From positions 1-19,622 of the forward strand of contig JAZOOQ010000091.1 in the NCBI GenBank assembly GCA_045655105.1: 19,622 nucleotides of DNA, in the 5' to 3' direction. The stretch's first letter is position 1; every line of letters starts with the position of its first letter. The notes under the pieces are model-generated. The model did not search any database and had not been told where the DNA came from. It worked only from the letters and a program-made list of their open reading frames with translations. Source of the DNA: RGIG4140 sp045655105 (lineage in GTDB: Bacteria; Pseudomonadota; Alphaproteobacteria; CAAHEQ01; UBA3637). Below are positions 1 through 7,200 of the stretch, one piece after another. Both the position numbers and the translations under genes were made by a program.

Positions 1-426
1 CACTCTAATAAAATGTCAATACCTTTTTTTTGTTTTTTTTAATTAAATTTTTAAGTGTTTAATTTTATGTATTTATTTGTCATAAAAAAATATAGAATGC
101 AAGAATTTTTATTGACAAAAGTGACAAAAAATACACGAATCTAAAAAAAACATAAGTTATTGATTACACGACAAAAATATAATGTTTTTTTGACAAAAAA
201 TATTCCATATTTATAACAATTTTAAAACAAGAGATTAAAAATAAAATAAAAATTTTTATTAGGCAAAATTATCGCCAAAAGCGAGTCGTTTTTTCCTGAT
301 TATTTATTTATAATTAATGCTGAAAATTATATAATCCTTTTCAAGGATAATTTTTTAAGATTACCGCCCTAAAAAATTAATGCCCCCACCCGCTCACGCA
401 GGTAGTGTTACGTTCGATACCATAAA
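1..426. other. AT-rich intergenic region, no gene recognised
   Basis: This stretch is very AT-rich and holds no convincing coding frame. Three copies of TGACAAAA lie at 113-120, 122-129 and 191-198, and a related CGACAAAA near 170. A small hairpin (ATCCTT at 334-339 with AAGGAT at 343-348, followed by six T at 351-356) could be a weak plus-strand terminator for a gene left of the window. A GC-richer pocket at about 383-420 shows no gene or tRNA fold. A TATAAT at 178-183 has no matching -35 box. Confidence 0.5.
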
Positions 427-454
427 AAAGAGACGGGCTGAAAACCGTCTCTTT
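427..454 (-). terminator. Rho-independent terminator of the outer-membrane protein gene
   Basis: A 10-bp stem (427-436 with 445-454, core GAGACGG/CCGTCTC) has an 8-nt loop. Read on the minus strand it runs into a T-rich end. It lies 30 bases past the stop of the gene at 484-1086. The arms carry A and T runs on both sides, so it may also work in the other direction. Confidence 0.85.
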
Positions 455-483
455 CTGTTTTGAATTATTATATTTTTTTCGTA

Positions 484-1086
484 TTAAAATGAGACACGTA
501 TACCCGTATAAAATTCATGGGCAGTTGTATCTAAAGACACATCCTCTTTTTCAAAATTTCCATAATCCATATAGCGATACCCCAAATCAAGAGCAAAGTT
601 TTTTGTCAAATCATAGGAAAGGCCTGCACCAGCCTGCCAAGCAAAGTTTGTTTTTTTAATACTACCTGAAAGACCCATAATCTCAGCCGTTCCTTTCACA
701 TGAGCAACCCCAATACCACCACCGATATATGGCGTTAAAGATGTTCCAGTTGGTAAATGATAATATGTATTTAACATAACAGACTGTGTTTCAACTTCAA
801 AATCAATCAAACTATATGATTTTGTTGAATTTCCATTTTTATTATATTCAAGTTCTGTTCGCAACATACCACTCGAATTTTTGTATGACATACCAACCGC
901 CACACCAAATCCAGCAACATCTTCATCAACTGTTGTAACATCATAACCACCAGTTGACACATCGGCATCAAGAAGAGAATACCTTGCTTTTGCACTCATA
1001 TATGTTTTAATTTCTTCCGAATTTGATTGAGCTTGCGCATTCAAACAAAAAAGAGAAATAACTCCCAATAATAAATATTTTTTCAT
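484..1086 (-). CDS. Outer-membrane beta-barrel (opacity-type) protein
   Basis: This encodes a 200-aa protein that is probably an eight-stranded beta-barrel in the outer membrane. Residues 1-20 form a signal peptide (Lys-Lys start, hydrophobic core, cleavage near Ala-Gln-Ala). The mature part alternates polar and hydrophobic residues in strand-like segments, has glycine-rich turns (GGGIGVAHV near 122-130, YRYMDYGNF near 171-179) and ends in phenylalanine, the usual C-terminal signal for BAM assembly. The pattern fits the OMP_b-brl/porin-opacity family common in Alphaproteobacteria. The start is supported by AAGGAAG about 8 nt upstream. It is a single-gene unit with its own terminator. It lies behind an unusually long and structured 5' region, so post-transcriptional control is possible. 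The ligand or role cannot be told from sequence. Confidence 0.85.
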   Translation of the reverse strand: MKKYLLLGVISLFCLNAQAQSNSEEIKTYMSAKARYSLLDADVSTGGYDVTTVDEDVAGFGVAVGMSYKNSSGMLRTELEYNKNGNSTKSYSLIDFEVETQSVMLNTYYHLPTGTSLTPYIGGGIGVAHVKGTAEIMGLSGSIKKTNFAWQAGAGLSYDLTKNFALDLGYRYMDYGNFEKEDVSLDTTAHEFYTGIRVSF

Positions 1087-1116
1087 TTTTTAACTTCCTT
1101 TCAAGATAAAATAAAA

Positions 1117-1283
1117 TCGCCTGATGAGGGCGACTGGAAGTTGGAAACTACTAGCATGAATAGTGCGATATATTGGCTAAAAAGCGTATTTTACCGCCTT
1201 CCAGTCATACTGGAAAGCGTGCAAAATTTTCGTCTTTACACCAGACGCATGCTACGAGGTTTCCACACCTCAGATGAACCATC
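1117..1283 (-). promoter_or_regulatory. Hairpin-rich 5' leader of the outer-membrane protein gene
   Basis: About 170 nt upstream of the gene at 484-1086 holds a chain of short inverted repeats and is richer in GC than its flanks. They are GATGAA/TTCATC and GAGGT/ACCTC near 1255-1292, CGTCT/AGACG near 1231-1247, TTCCAGT/ACTGGAA (1199-1205 with 1209-1215) and TCGCC/GGCGA (1117-1121 with 1129-1133). The segment 1198-1206 can pair with its neighbour at 1209-1215, or, over 9 bp, with 1132-1140. The two pairings exclude each other. No open frame here looks like a real protein. I infer an untranslated leader. An RNA on the plus strand ending at the terminator near 1383-1406 cannot be excluded. Confidence 0.5.
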
Positions 1284-1373
1284 ACTTCATCCGATTTCAA
1301 GTTTATATATAAAAGTTAAAAAATTCAAGATAAAAAACAATATATCTTTTAGTTTTATTTCTTTTATATCACA

Positions 1374-1426
1374 CAAAAAAAACCGACCAAAAGGTCGGCT
1401 TTTTTATTGGAGCGAGTGAAGGGAAT
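1374..1426. repeat. Copy A of a 52-bp direct repeat: tRNA-Gly 3' end plus terminator
   Basis: This repeats 1544-1595 with one base change in the terminator loop and one extra A. It contains the terminator hairpin CCGACC/GGTCGG (1383-1388 with 1393-1398) and the last ~19 bases of the tRNA-Gly gene, including its CCA end. After GGGAAT the similarity to the tRNA stops, so this copy is a tail and not a tRNA gene. The hairpin has A and T runs on either side and could end transcripts in both directions. Confidence 0.9.
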
Positions 1427-1543
1427 GCTCGTGATTTATCACTCGTCCCTCGCTTGCTCGGGACCGTCCTTATCGGACGTCCGCTCCTTTCCAGTCGCGA
1501 CCGAACCCTCTGCTCGGGTTCTTATCCCCTTTCCTACTTCCAA
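1427..1543. repeat. GC-rich hairpin block between the two tRNA-Gly tail repeats
   Basis: These 117 bp are clearly richer in G and C than the surrounding DNA. They hold at least four consecutive inverted repeats: GTGAT/ATCAC, GTCCC/GGGAC, CGTCC/GGACG and GAACCC/GGGTTC, plus palindromes GTCGCGAC and GGACGTCC. The loops of the GTCCC and GAACCC hairpins share related words (GAGCA and GAGGG on the minus strand). No plausible protein is encoded. The frames open across it are translations of tRNA and hairpin sequence. It looks like a compact extragenic repeat element of unknown kind. Confidence 0.6.
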
Positions 1544-1574
1544 CAAAAAAACCGACCAGAAGGTCGGCTTTTTT
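1544..1574 (-). terminator. Rho-independent terminator of tRNA-Gly
   Basis: The stem CCGACC/GGTCGG (1552-1557 with 1562-1567) has a 4-nt loop and is followed on the minus strand by seven T (1545-1551). It begins just after the CCA end of tRNA-Gly. It belongs to copy B of the 52-bp direct repeat. Confidence 0.85.
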
Positions 1575-1595
1575 ATTGGAGCGAGTGAAGGGAAT
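1544..1595. repeat. Copy B of the 52-bp direct repeat (in the intact tRNA-Gly gene)
   Basis: This copy contains the true 3' end of tRNA-Gly and its terminator. It is repeated at 1374-1426, with starts about 170 bp apart. The boundary inside the tRNA lies at the T-arm, a frequent crossover place for elements that integrate at tRNA genes. Confidence 0.9.
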
Positions 1596-1650
1596 CGAAC
1601 CCTCGTCTTAAGCTTGGGAAGCTTCCGCTCTACCATTGAGCTACACTCGC
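1577..1650 (-). tRNA. tRNA-Gly (anticodon CCC)
   Basis: The 74-nt gene folds as a full cloverleaf. The acceptor arm is GCGAGTG/CACTCGC, the D-arm GCTC/GAGC, the anticodon loop TTCCCAA gives anticodon CCC at 34-36, the T-arm carries GGTTCGATTCC and the CCA end is encoded. The first pair of the anticodon stem (27-43) is a G-A mismatch and the other four pairs are good. It closely matches the bacterial glycine tRNA that reads GGG codons. It has its own promoter upstream and terminator downstream, so it is a single-gene unit. Confidence 0.95.
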
Positions 1651-1663
1651 TAAAGACAAATTG

Positions 1664-1692
1664 AGTGTAATCTTTTTTTTATCAAAAAGCAA
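1664..1692 (-). promoter_or_regulatory. Promoter of tRNA-Gly
   Basis: On the minus strand, -35 TTGCTT (1687-1692) and -10 TACACT (1664-1669) are separated by exactly 17 nt. The -10 box ends 13 bases before the tRNA 5' end, so the transcript would begin within a few bases of the mature tRNA. Both boxes are imperfect, but spacing and position fit. Confidence 0.5.
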
Positions 1693-1791
1693 CACTTAAT
1701 ATAAAAAAAATATCTTTTTCCCCTATTGCTTATTTAAATAAAATCTATTAACATACTTACAAAATTTTAACTTCCAATTGACAGAGGTAAT

Positions 1792-2757
1792 ATGCAAAAA
1801 ACAAACCTAAAACGTCTGTTAAAAAAAGCAATTTCATGGGCGGGATTATTCTTTTTTGTTATCGCTGCCATTATGCTTTATTTTCAACTTTCAAAATATC
1901 CACCTCAAGATATTAAAAATGCGCTTTTTAATATTCCAACCAAAAATTTAATCTATGCTTGCATTGCTTCTTTTCTTGGCTATGTGGCCTTATCAACTTA
2001 TGACTTTTTGGCTCTTAAATATATCAAAAGAAAATTAGAAGCATGGAAATGGATTTTAGTTGGGTTCATTGGATATTCAGTAAGCAATAATGCTGGCCAT
2101 GCTATCGTTTCAGGCGGAACAATTCGATATCGCTTTTATACCAGATGGCGATTCAAGGGTGCCGAAATCGTTAAAATGGTAACTTTTTCTGGGTTCACAT
2201 ATCTTATTGCTTGTTTCTTTTTAACAGTTGTTGGATATTTATTGACACCTCAACATGCCTTTGGATCAGCTCAAGCTTCGCATATCACAACTTTACTCGT
2301 TGCTCTTGGTTCATTTATTGGATTGATTGGGTATTTTCTTTTATGCGCCTTTTATAAAAAACCGATTAAAATTGGAAAAATTTCTTTAAATATGCCATCC
2401 GTAAAAATGGGATTAGCTCAAATGTTTTTAGGAAGCTTTGATATTGTTTTAGCTTCTTTTGTTCTTTATTTTTGCTTAATTCCTTTTATTGAAATTCCAT
2501 TTCATATTTTTATTGGAGTCTTTTTAGTTGCACAAGTTTTAGGGGTTTTCAGTCAAGTTCCAGGGGGATTGGGCGTATTTGAAGGTTTATTCCTTGCAAT
2601 TATTCCATCTGATGCAAATACAGCTCATTTATTTGGTGCACTTATTGCTTATCGCATTATTTATTATGTTTTACCACTTGTCTTATCAGGAATTGTTTTA
2701 TTCTTATATGAAGGCAAAAAGAACTTAAAAAGAAGAAAAACTACAATAAGTAAATAA
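1792..2757 (+). CDS. Lysylphosphatidylglycerol synthase TM-domain/UPF0104 family membrane protein
   Basis: This 321-aa inner-membrane protein has about eight hydrophobic segments (for example near residues 16-31, 51-68, 87-97, 132-151, 166-185, 212-230, 238-252 and 287-305). The hallmark PGGLGVFEG sits at 257-265, and a conserved-looking block with SGGTIRYRFY lies at 107-116. These are typical of the AglD/MprF N-terminal transmembrane family (YbhN-like), whose members are integral membrane proteins, some linked to lipid modification or flipping. The soluble aminoacyl-transferase domain of full MprF is absent, so it should not be called a lysyl-PG synthase. The start is supported by AGAGG 5 nt before ATG. 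The C-terminal tail is basic, as expected for a cytoplasmic end. It converges on the SH3 gene with a shared terminator. The substrate is unknown. Confidence 0.85.
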   Translation: MQKTNLKRLLKKAISWAGLFFFVIAAIMLYFQLSKYPPQDIKNALFNIPTKNLIYACIASFLGYVALSTYDFLALKYIKRKLEAWKWILVGFIGYSVSNNAGHAIVSGGTIRYRFYTRWRFKGAEIVKMVTFSGFTYLIACFFLTVVGYLLTPQHAFGSAQASHITTLLVALGSFIGLIGYFLLCAFYKKPIKIGKISLNMPSVKMGLAQMFLGSFDIVLASFVLYFCLIPFIEIPFHIFIGVFLVAQVLGVFSQVPGGLGVFEGLFLAIIPSDANTAHLFGALIAYRIIYYVLPLVLSGIVLFLYEGKKNLKRRKTTISK

Positions 2758-2775
2758 TATAACCATTCTATAACG

Positions 2776-2804
2776 AAAAAAGCTCCTTTTAAGGGAGCTT
2801 TTTT
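2776..2804. terminator. Bidirectional terminator between convergent genes
   Basis: An 11-bp stem, AAAAAAGCTCC (2776-2786) with GGAGCTTTTTT (2794-2804), has a 7-nt loop. The A and T runs make it work on both strands. It ends the plus-strand membrane protein gene. Its right arm overlaps the stop codon of the minus-strand SH3 gene. Confidence 0.9.
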
Positions 2805-3300
2805 ATTTAATCACTTCATTAGGATATATTCCATATAAATGGGATCGCTTAACCCATCCTTTTATCTTTTTTTCACCTGTATCAAACTCTAATTCGCAAA
2901 ACTCATTTTTAAATGGGCAAGATTCAACTTTCGCTAACACATCTTTTGTTGCATAAGCTTTAATTTTAGATGAAATATCTGCTTTTTTGAAAACATCAGC
3001 ATCTTGTTTTAAAAGAACATATCTTGTTCCCGTAATCATCCGACGGTGAACCCATCCAATTGTTCCATCAATTTCTCTGATTTGACGCCACAATTCATAC
3101 TCATCAATAACTTCAACTGGATAATTTTTTTTCTTATATACATATCTAATCGGATATCTGTTTCCAGGACCAGTTCTTAAATTAACCTCCCCCATTTTTA
3201 ATGAAACAAAACGAGGAATAGCCAACTGCTCTTGCGCACATAAAGGCGTTAAAAACCCAAAAGATAATAACACTACAAGAAAAGAGGTTTTCACATCCAT
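2803..3300 (-). CDS. Secreted SH3-domain (SH3b-type) protein
   Basis: The 165-aa product has a signal peptide (residues 1-22, cleavage near Cys-Ala-Gln). A bacterial SH3 domain follows at about 31-90, with the typical VNLRTGPGNRYPI signature at 39-51 and the closing GWVHRRM motif at 82-88. A second, weaker SH3-like unit covers about 91-158 and repeats the ending (GWVKRSHLYG, 148-157). It contains two cysteines, C128 and C135, that could form a disulfide in the periplasm. Such domains often bind peptidoglycan or proteins in the envelope. The gene starts 4 bp after the dUTPase-fold gene ends, and its ribosome site (GAGGG) lies inside the last codons of that gene, so the two are co-transcribed and perhaps coupled. 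No enzyme domain is present. Confidence 0.8.
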   Translation of the reverse strand: MDVKTSFLVVLLSFGFLTPLCAQEQLAIPRFVSLKMGEVNLRTGPGNRYPIRYVYKKKNYPVEVIDEYELWRQIREIDGTIGWVHRRMITGTRYVLLKQDADVFKKADISSKIKAYATKDVLAKVESCPFKNEFCELEFDTGEKKIKGWVKRSHLYGIYPNEVIK

Positions 3301-3304
3301 GATA

Positions 3305-3835
3305 TTACTTAACCCTCGTACGAATAGATTTTACAGGTCGTCTCTGAGAAACATCTTCATGATGTTCTTCAACAACAGAAGATTCTTGCTTTTTATCAAT
3401 CCAAAAATTAGAAGTGGGTGTTACTTCAATTTCCTCGTCCGTTTCAACTTCTGACCAATATACCTGTTCTGCTGATGAAATAACCAAATTAGCAATCACA
3501 TCGCCTCTATTAATAAATTGGGATTTAGAACTATCATTCCTGATCAAAACAAATATTGGACCACGATCTGCTGGATTTAAAATGCAAGGAGCTGTTAGCA
3601 CAACAAGACCTTTTTCTTTCACCAATTCTGGAACGGAAATAATAAATCCACACATACCTCTTGGAATTCCAATGGCAAATCCAATTGGTAAACAAACAAT
3701 ATCACCTGATTCCAGTTTAATCACATCTGGAATAGCTGCCATTAAAGAAAGACCCATATGGTCTTTGCTTTCATACATTGGTAAAGGCAACCCATATCCA
3801 TCCGCCGTTCGAAGAATTTGTAATTTTTGGGCCAT
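3305..3835 (-). CDS. dUTPase-fold protein, probably without dUTPase activity
   Basis: The 176-aa protein shows the layout of trimeric dUTPases but with altered motifs. Motif 1 is degenerate (MGLSLMA, 27-33). Motif 2 has PRGM at 58-61 in place of PRSS. Motif 3 reads ILNPADRG at 85-92, with Asn87 where the catalytic Asp is expected. Motif 4 is NRGDVIANLVI (109-119). The C-terminal motif 5 (glycine-rich, GFGSTG-like) is missing, replaced by an acidic then basic tail (130-176). I infer a non-catalytic dUTPase-superfamily protein, perhaps a nucleotide sensor, but a changed specificity is possible. The start has a good GAGGAT ribosome site. It leads a two-gene operon with a secreted SH3 protein, an odd partner for nucleotide metabolism. 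Confidence 0.65.
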   Translation of the reverse strand: MAQKLQILRTADGYGLPLPMYESKDHMGLSLMAAIPDVIKLESGDIVCLPIGFAIGIPRGMCGFIISVPELVKEKGLVVLTAPCILNPADRGPIFVLIRNDSSKSQFINRGDVIANLVISSAEQVYWSEVETDEEIEVTPTSNFWIDKKQESSVVEEHHEDVSQRRPVKSIRTRVK

Positions 3836-3885
3836 TTTTGATCCTCTACATACTCTGCTGAAATAAAAATGTATATTTTTTTAAC

Positions 3886-3914
3886 ATATTGACACTCGAC
3901 CTTTAAAAAGTCAA
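3886..3914 (-). promoter_or_regulatory. Putative promoter of the dUTPase-fold/SH3 operon
   Basis: On the minus strand TTGACT (3909-3914) and CAATAT (3886-3891) are 17 nt apart. The -10 box is poor. It is the best pair in the gap, about 50 nt upstream of the start codon. Confidence 0.35.
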
Positions 3915-4095
3915 GTAAAAATATAAACTTATTTTTTATCTTTTGAATTAAAAATAATAGGTTACACATAGATAAAAAATATATTTTCATTTAAAGTAAA
4001 AACTCTTTTTTTATTTTTATAAACCATAAAAATCGATTTTTTCATCATTCAAATAAAATGATAATTATCTAAAAATTTGTATCTCACAATTAAAA

Positions 4096-4149
4096 AATCC
4101 TTTCTCATTACACCACCTTTTGAATTGGTAATTTCTTCTAGAAAGGATT
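4096..4149. repeat. 10-bp perfect inverted repeat with T-run, behind the rpoC terminator
   Basis: AATCCTTTCT (4096-4105) pairs perfectly with AGAAAGGATT (4140-4149). Inside the 34-nt loop ATTAC and GTAAT can pair again. On the minus strand the second arm runs into a T-run, like a second terminator after rpoC. The rest of the gap 3836-4209 is AT-rich and holds only this, the putative promoter and the rpoC terminator. Confidence 0.5.
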
Positions 4150-4174
4150 AAAAAAAAACTATAAACAAGATACT

Positions 4175-4206
4175 AAAAAAGGAGCGATTTCTCGCTCCCT
4201 TTTTTA
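4175..4206 (-). terminator. Rho-independent terminator of the rpoBC operon
   Basis: GGAGCGA (4181-4187) pairs with TCGCTCC (4192-4198) around a 4-nt loop, with six A on one side and six T on the other. On the minus strand it lies immediately after the rpoC stop and ends in a T-run. The symmetry makes it active in both directions in principle. Confidence 0.9.
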
Positions 4207-4209
4207 TCT

Positions 4210-7200
4210 TTAAGAAACTGTTGTTTCTTTTTGTGCTTCTAAAATATCTTTATCCCTTTGGGCAGCTATTTTACGCAATCTTTGCATTTGAGCACCCGTA
4301 CCAGCAGGGATTAATCGACCAACGATAACGTTTTCTTTCAATCCTGCGAGTTTATCTCTACGACCTGCTGTTGCAGCTTCTGTTAACACACGAGTTGTTT
4401 CTTGGAAGGAAGCAGCAGAGATAAATGAACTTGTTTGCAAGCTGGCTTTTGTAATACCTAATAAGACTGGAGCAGCAACTGCTGGACGACCATTCATCTT
4501 AAGTGTCTTTTCATTTTCAGCTTGTAAAATTTCTTTATCAACTTGTTCACCTGTTAATAATGTTGTATCACCAGCATCAATAACTTCAAGACGTTGCATC
4601 ATTTGACGAACAATAACTTCAATATGTTTATCATTGATTTTAACACCTTGTAAACGGTAAACAGCTTGAACTTCTTTAATCAAATAGTGAGCCAAAGCTT
4701 CAACACCCATTACTCGTAAAATATCATGTGGGTCTAAAGAACCTTCAACAATCATATCACCTTTGCGAACAATATCACCTTCATGAACTGCAATTGAGCG
4801 TCCTTTTGGAATAAGGTATTCTCTTGTTGTTTCACCATCTTCACCAACAATCATCACACGACGTTTTGTTTTAAAGTCAACGCCATATTCAATGCGGCCA
4901 TCAATTTCAGCAATAATAGCTGCATCTTTTGGACAACGAGCTTCAAAGAGTTCGGCAACACGAGGCAAACCACCTGTAATATCTCTTGTTTTTGTTGATT
5001 CACGAGGTAATCTGGCTAACACGTCACCAATTTGAACTTTTTGACCATTTGAAACGCTAACAACAGCATCAACTGGCAAATAATAACGAGCTTCCATACC
5101 ATTACCAAACTTAAAGATTTCACCTTTGTCATCAAGTAACACAAGATGTGGTTTGCGTTCAACTTTAGATGTTGCAGGTCTCATAACCACTTTAGATGTT
5201 AAACCTGTTGCATCATCAACAACTTCACGAACTGTTTCACCTTCAACCAAATCTTCAAATCTAACAGTTCCAGATTTATCAACAATGATTGGCATTGTAT
5301 ATGGATCCCAGTCAGCAATACGTGAACCTTTTGTCACTTTATCTCCATTTTCAACCAACAAACGGGCACCATATGGTAATTTGTGACGAGCTTTTTCACG
5401 ATTGTTTGCATCCAACAATGAAACTTCGCAATTTCTTGCCAACACAATTTTATCACCTTTTGAGTCAGTAATAATATTGCAGTTAGAAATACGAACTTTG
5501 GCATCAAATCCAACATCAATACTTGATTGTTCTGCACCACGTTGAGCAGCACCACCGATGTGGAATGTACGCATGGTGAGCTGTGTACCAGGTTCACCAA
5601 TGGATTGCGCAGCAATAATACCAACAACTTCACCCAAGTTAACTGGCGTTCCGCGAGATAAATCACGACCATAACAGCAAGCACAAATTCCATTTTCAGC
5701 TTCACAAGTTAAAACTGAACGAATGCGAACTGATTCAACACCAACAGAGTCAATCTTTTCAACATCAACTTCGTCGATAAGTTTATTTTTAGGAACAATG
5801 ACTTCGCCTGTTTCTGGATTAATAATATCTTCAGCAGCTGTTCTACCTAAAATACGTTCACCAGTTGTTGCAATAACATCACCACCTTCAATAATTGGTT
5901 GAATTGTGATACCATTATCTGTTCCACAATCATCCATTGTAATGATGGCATCTTGTGCAACGTCAACTAAACGACGTGTTAAGTACCCAGAGTTAGCTGT
6001 TTTCAAAGCAGTATCGGCCAAACCTTTACGAGCACCGTGAGTGGAGTTAAAGTATTCCATAACAGTCAAACCTTCTTTGAAGTTTGATGTAATTGGTGTT
6101 TCAATAATTTCACCTGATGGTTTTGCCATCAAACCACGCATACCAGCCAACTGTCTCATCTGAGCAGCACTACCACGAGCACCTGAGTGAGCCATCATGT
6201 AAACTGAGTTAACAGGTTTACCAACTTCTGTTTTAGAAATTTCTTTCATCATGGCATCAGCGATTGCATCTGTACATGAAGCCCAAGAGTCAACAACTTT
6301 GTTGTATTTTTCAAGGCGAGTAATCAAACCATCTTGATATTGACGTTCATATTCAGCTGTTTTTTGTTTTGTTTCTTCTAACAATGTTTTCTTTTCAGCT
6401 GGAACAATCAAATCATCTTTACCAAATGAAATACCAGATAATGCAGCTTGACGATAACCAAGACCCATCACACGGTCAGCAAAAATACATGTTTCTTTTT
6501 GACCACAATAACGATAAACTGCATCAATAATATCAGAAACTTCTTTTTTACGGATCAAACGGTTCATTAAGCTAAATGGAATTTTACTATTATCTGGTAA
6601 AATAGATGCTAATTTAACACGACCAGGTGTTGTTTCAACAATACGTGTGCGTTTTTGACCATCATCTTCCATGATTGTTAAACGAACTTTAATTTTTGCA
6701 TGTAATGAAACTTGTTTTTCAAATAAAGCATGTTCAATTTCTTGCGGATCTGCAAAAACCATGCCTTCACCTTTTTCGCCATCACGTTGCATTGAAAGAT
6801 AATATAAGCCCAAAATAATATCTTGTGTTGGCACAATAATTGGTTTACCACTGGCTGGTGATAAAATATTATTTGTACTCATCATCAAAACACGAGCTTC
6901 TAATTGAGCTTCTGTTGAAAGTGGAACGTGAACAGCCATTTGGTCACCGTCAAAGTCAGCGTTAAATGCTGTACAAACAAGTGGGTGCAACTGAATAGCT
7001 TTACCTTCAATTAAAACTGGTTCAAAAGCTTGAATACCTAAACGGTGCAATGTTGGAGCACGGTTCAATAATACAGGGTGTTCACGAATAACTTCTGATA
7101 AGATATCCCAAACTTCTGGTTTTTCTTTTTCAACCATTTTCTTTGCTGCTTTAATAGTTGAAGCTAAACCGCGTTGTTCCAATTTTGAATAGATAAATGG

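Noticed and set aside
1141..1419. 92-aa plus-strand frame between the outer-membrane protein gene and tRNA-Gly
   Set aside because: It runs through hairpins and a terminator, has no ribosome site, and its product resembles no protein. It is explained by the structured leader.
1427..1543. CRISPR array
   Set aside because: The hairpins differ in sequence and spacing, with no identical repeats or regular spacers and no cas genes.
1407..1664. Plus- and minus-strand frames across tRNA-Gly (EGNRTLVLSLG-like and TRVRFPSLAPIKKP-like products)
   Set aside because: These are translations of tRNA and terminator sequence, a common false call.
3742..3990. 82-aa minus-strand frame overlapping the dUTPase-fold start
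   Set aside because: It is low-complexity, out of frame with a real gene and without a ribosome site.
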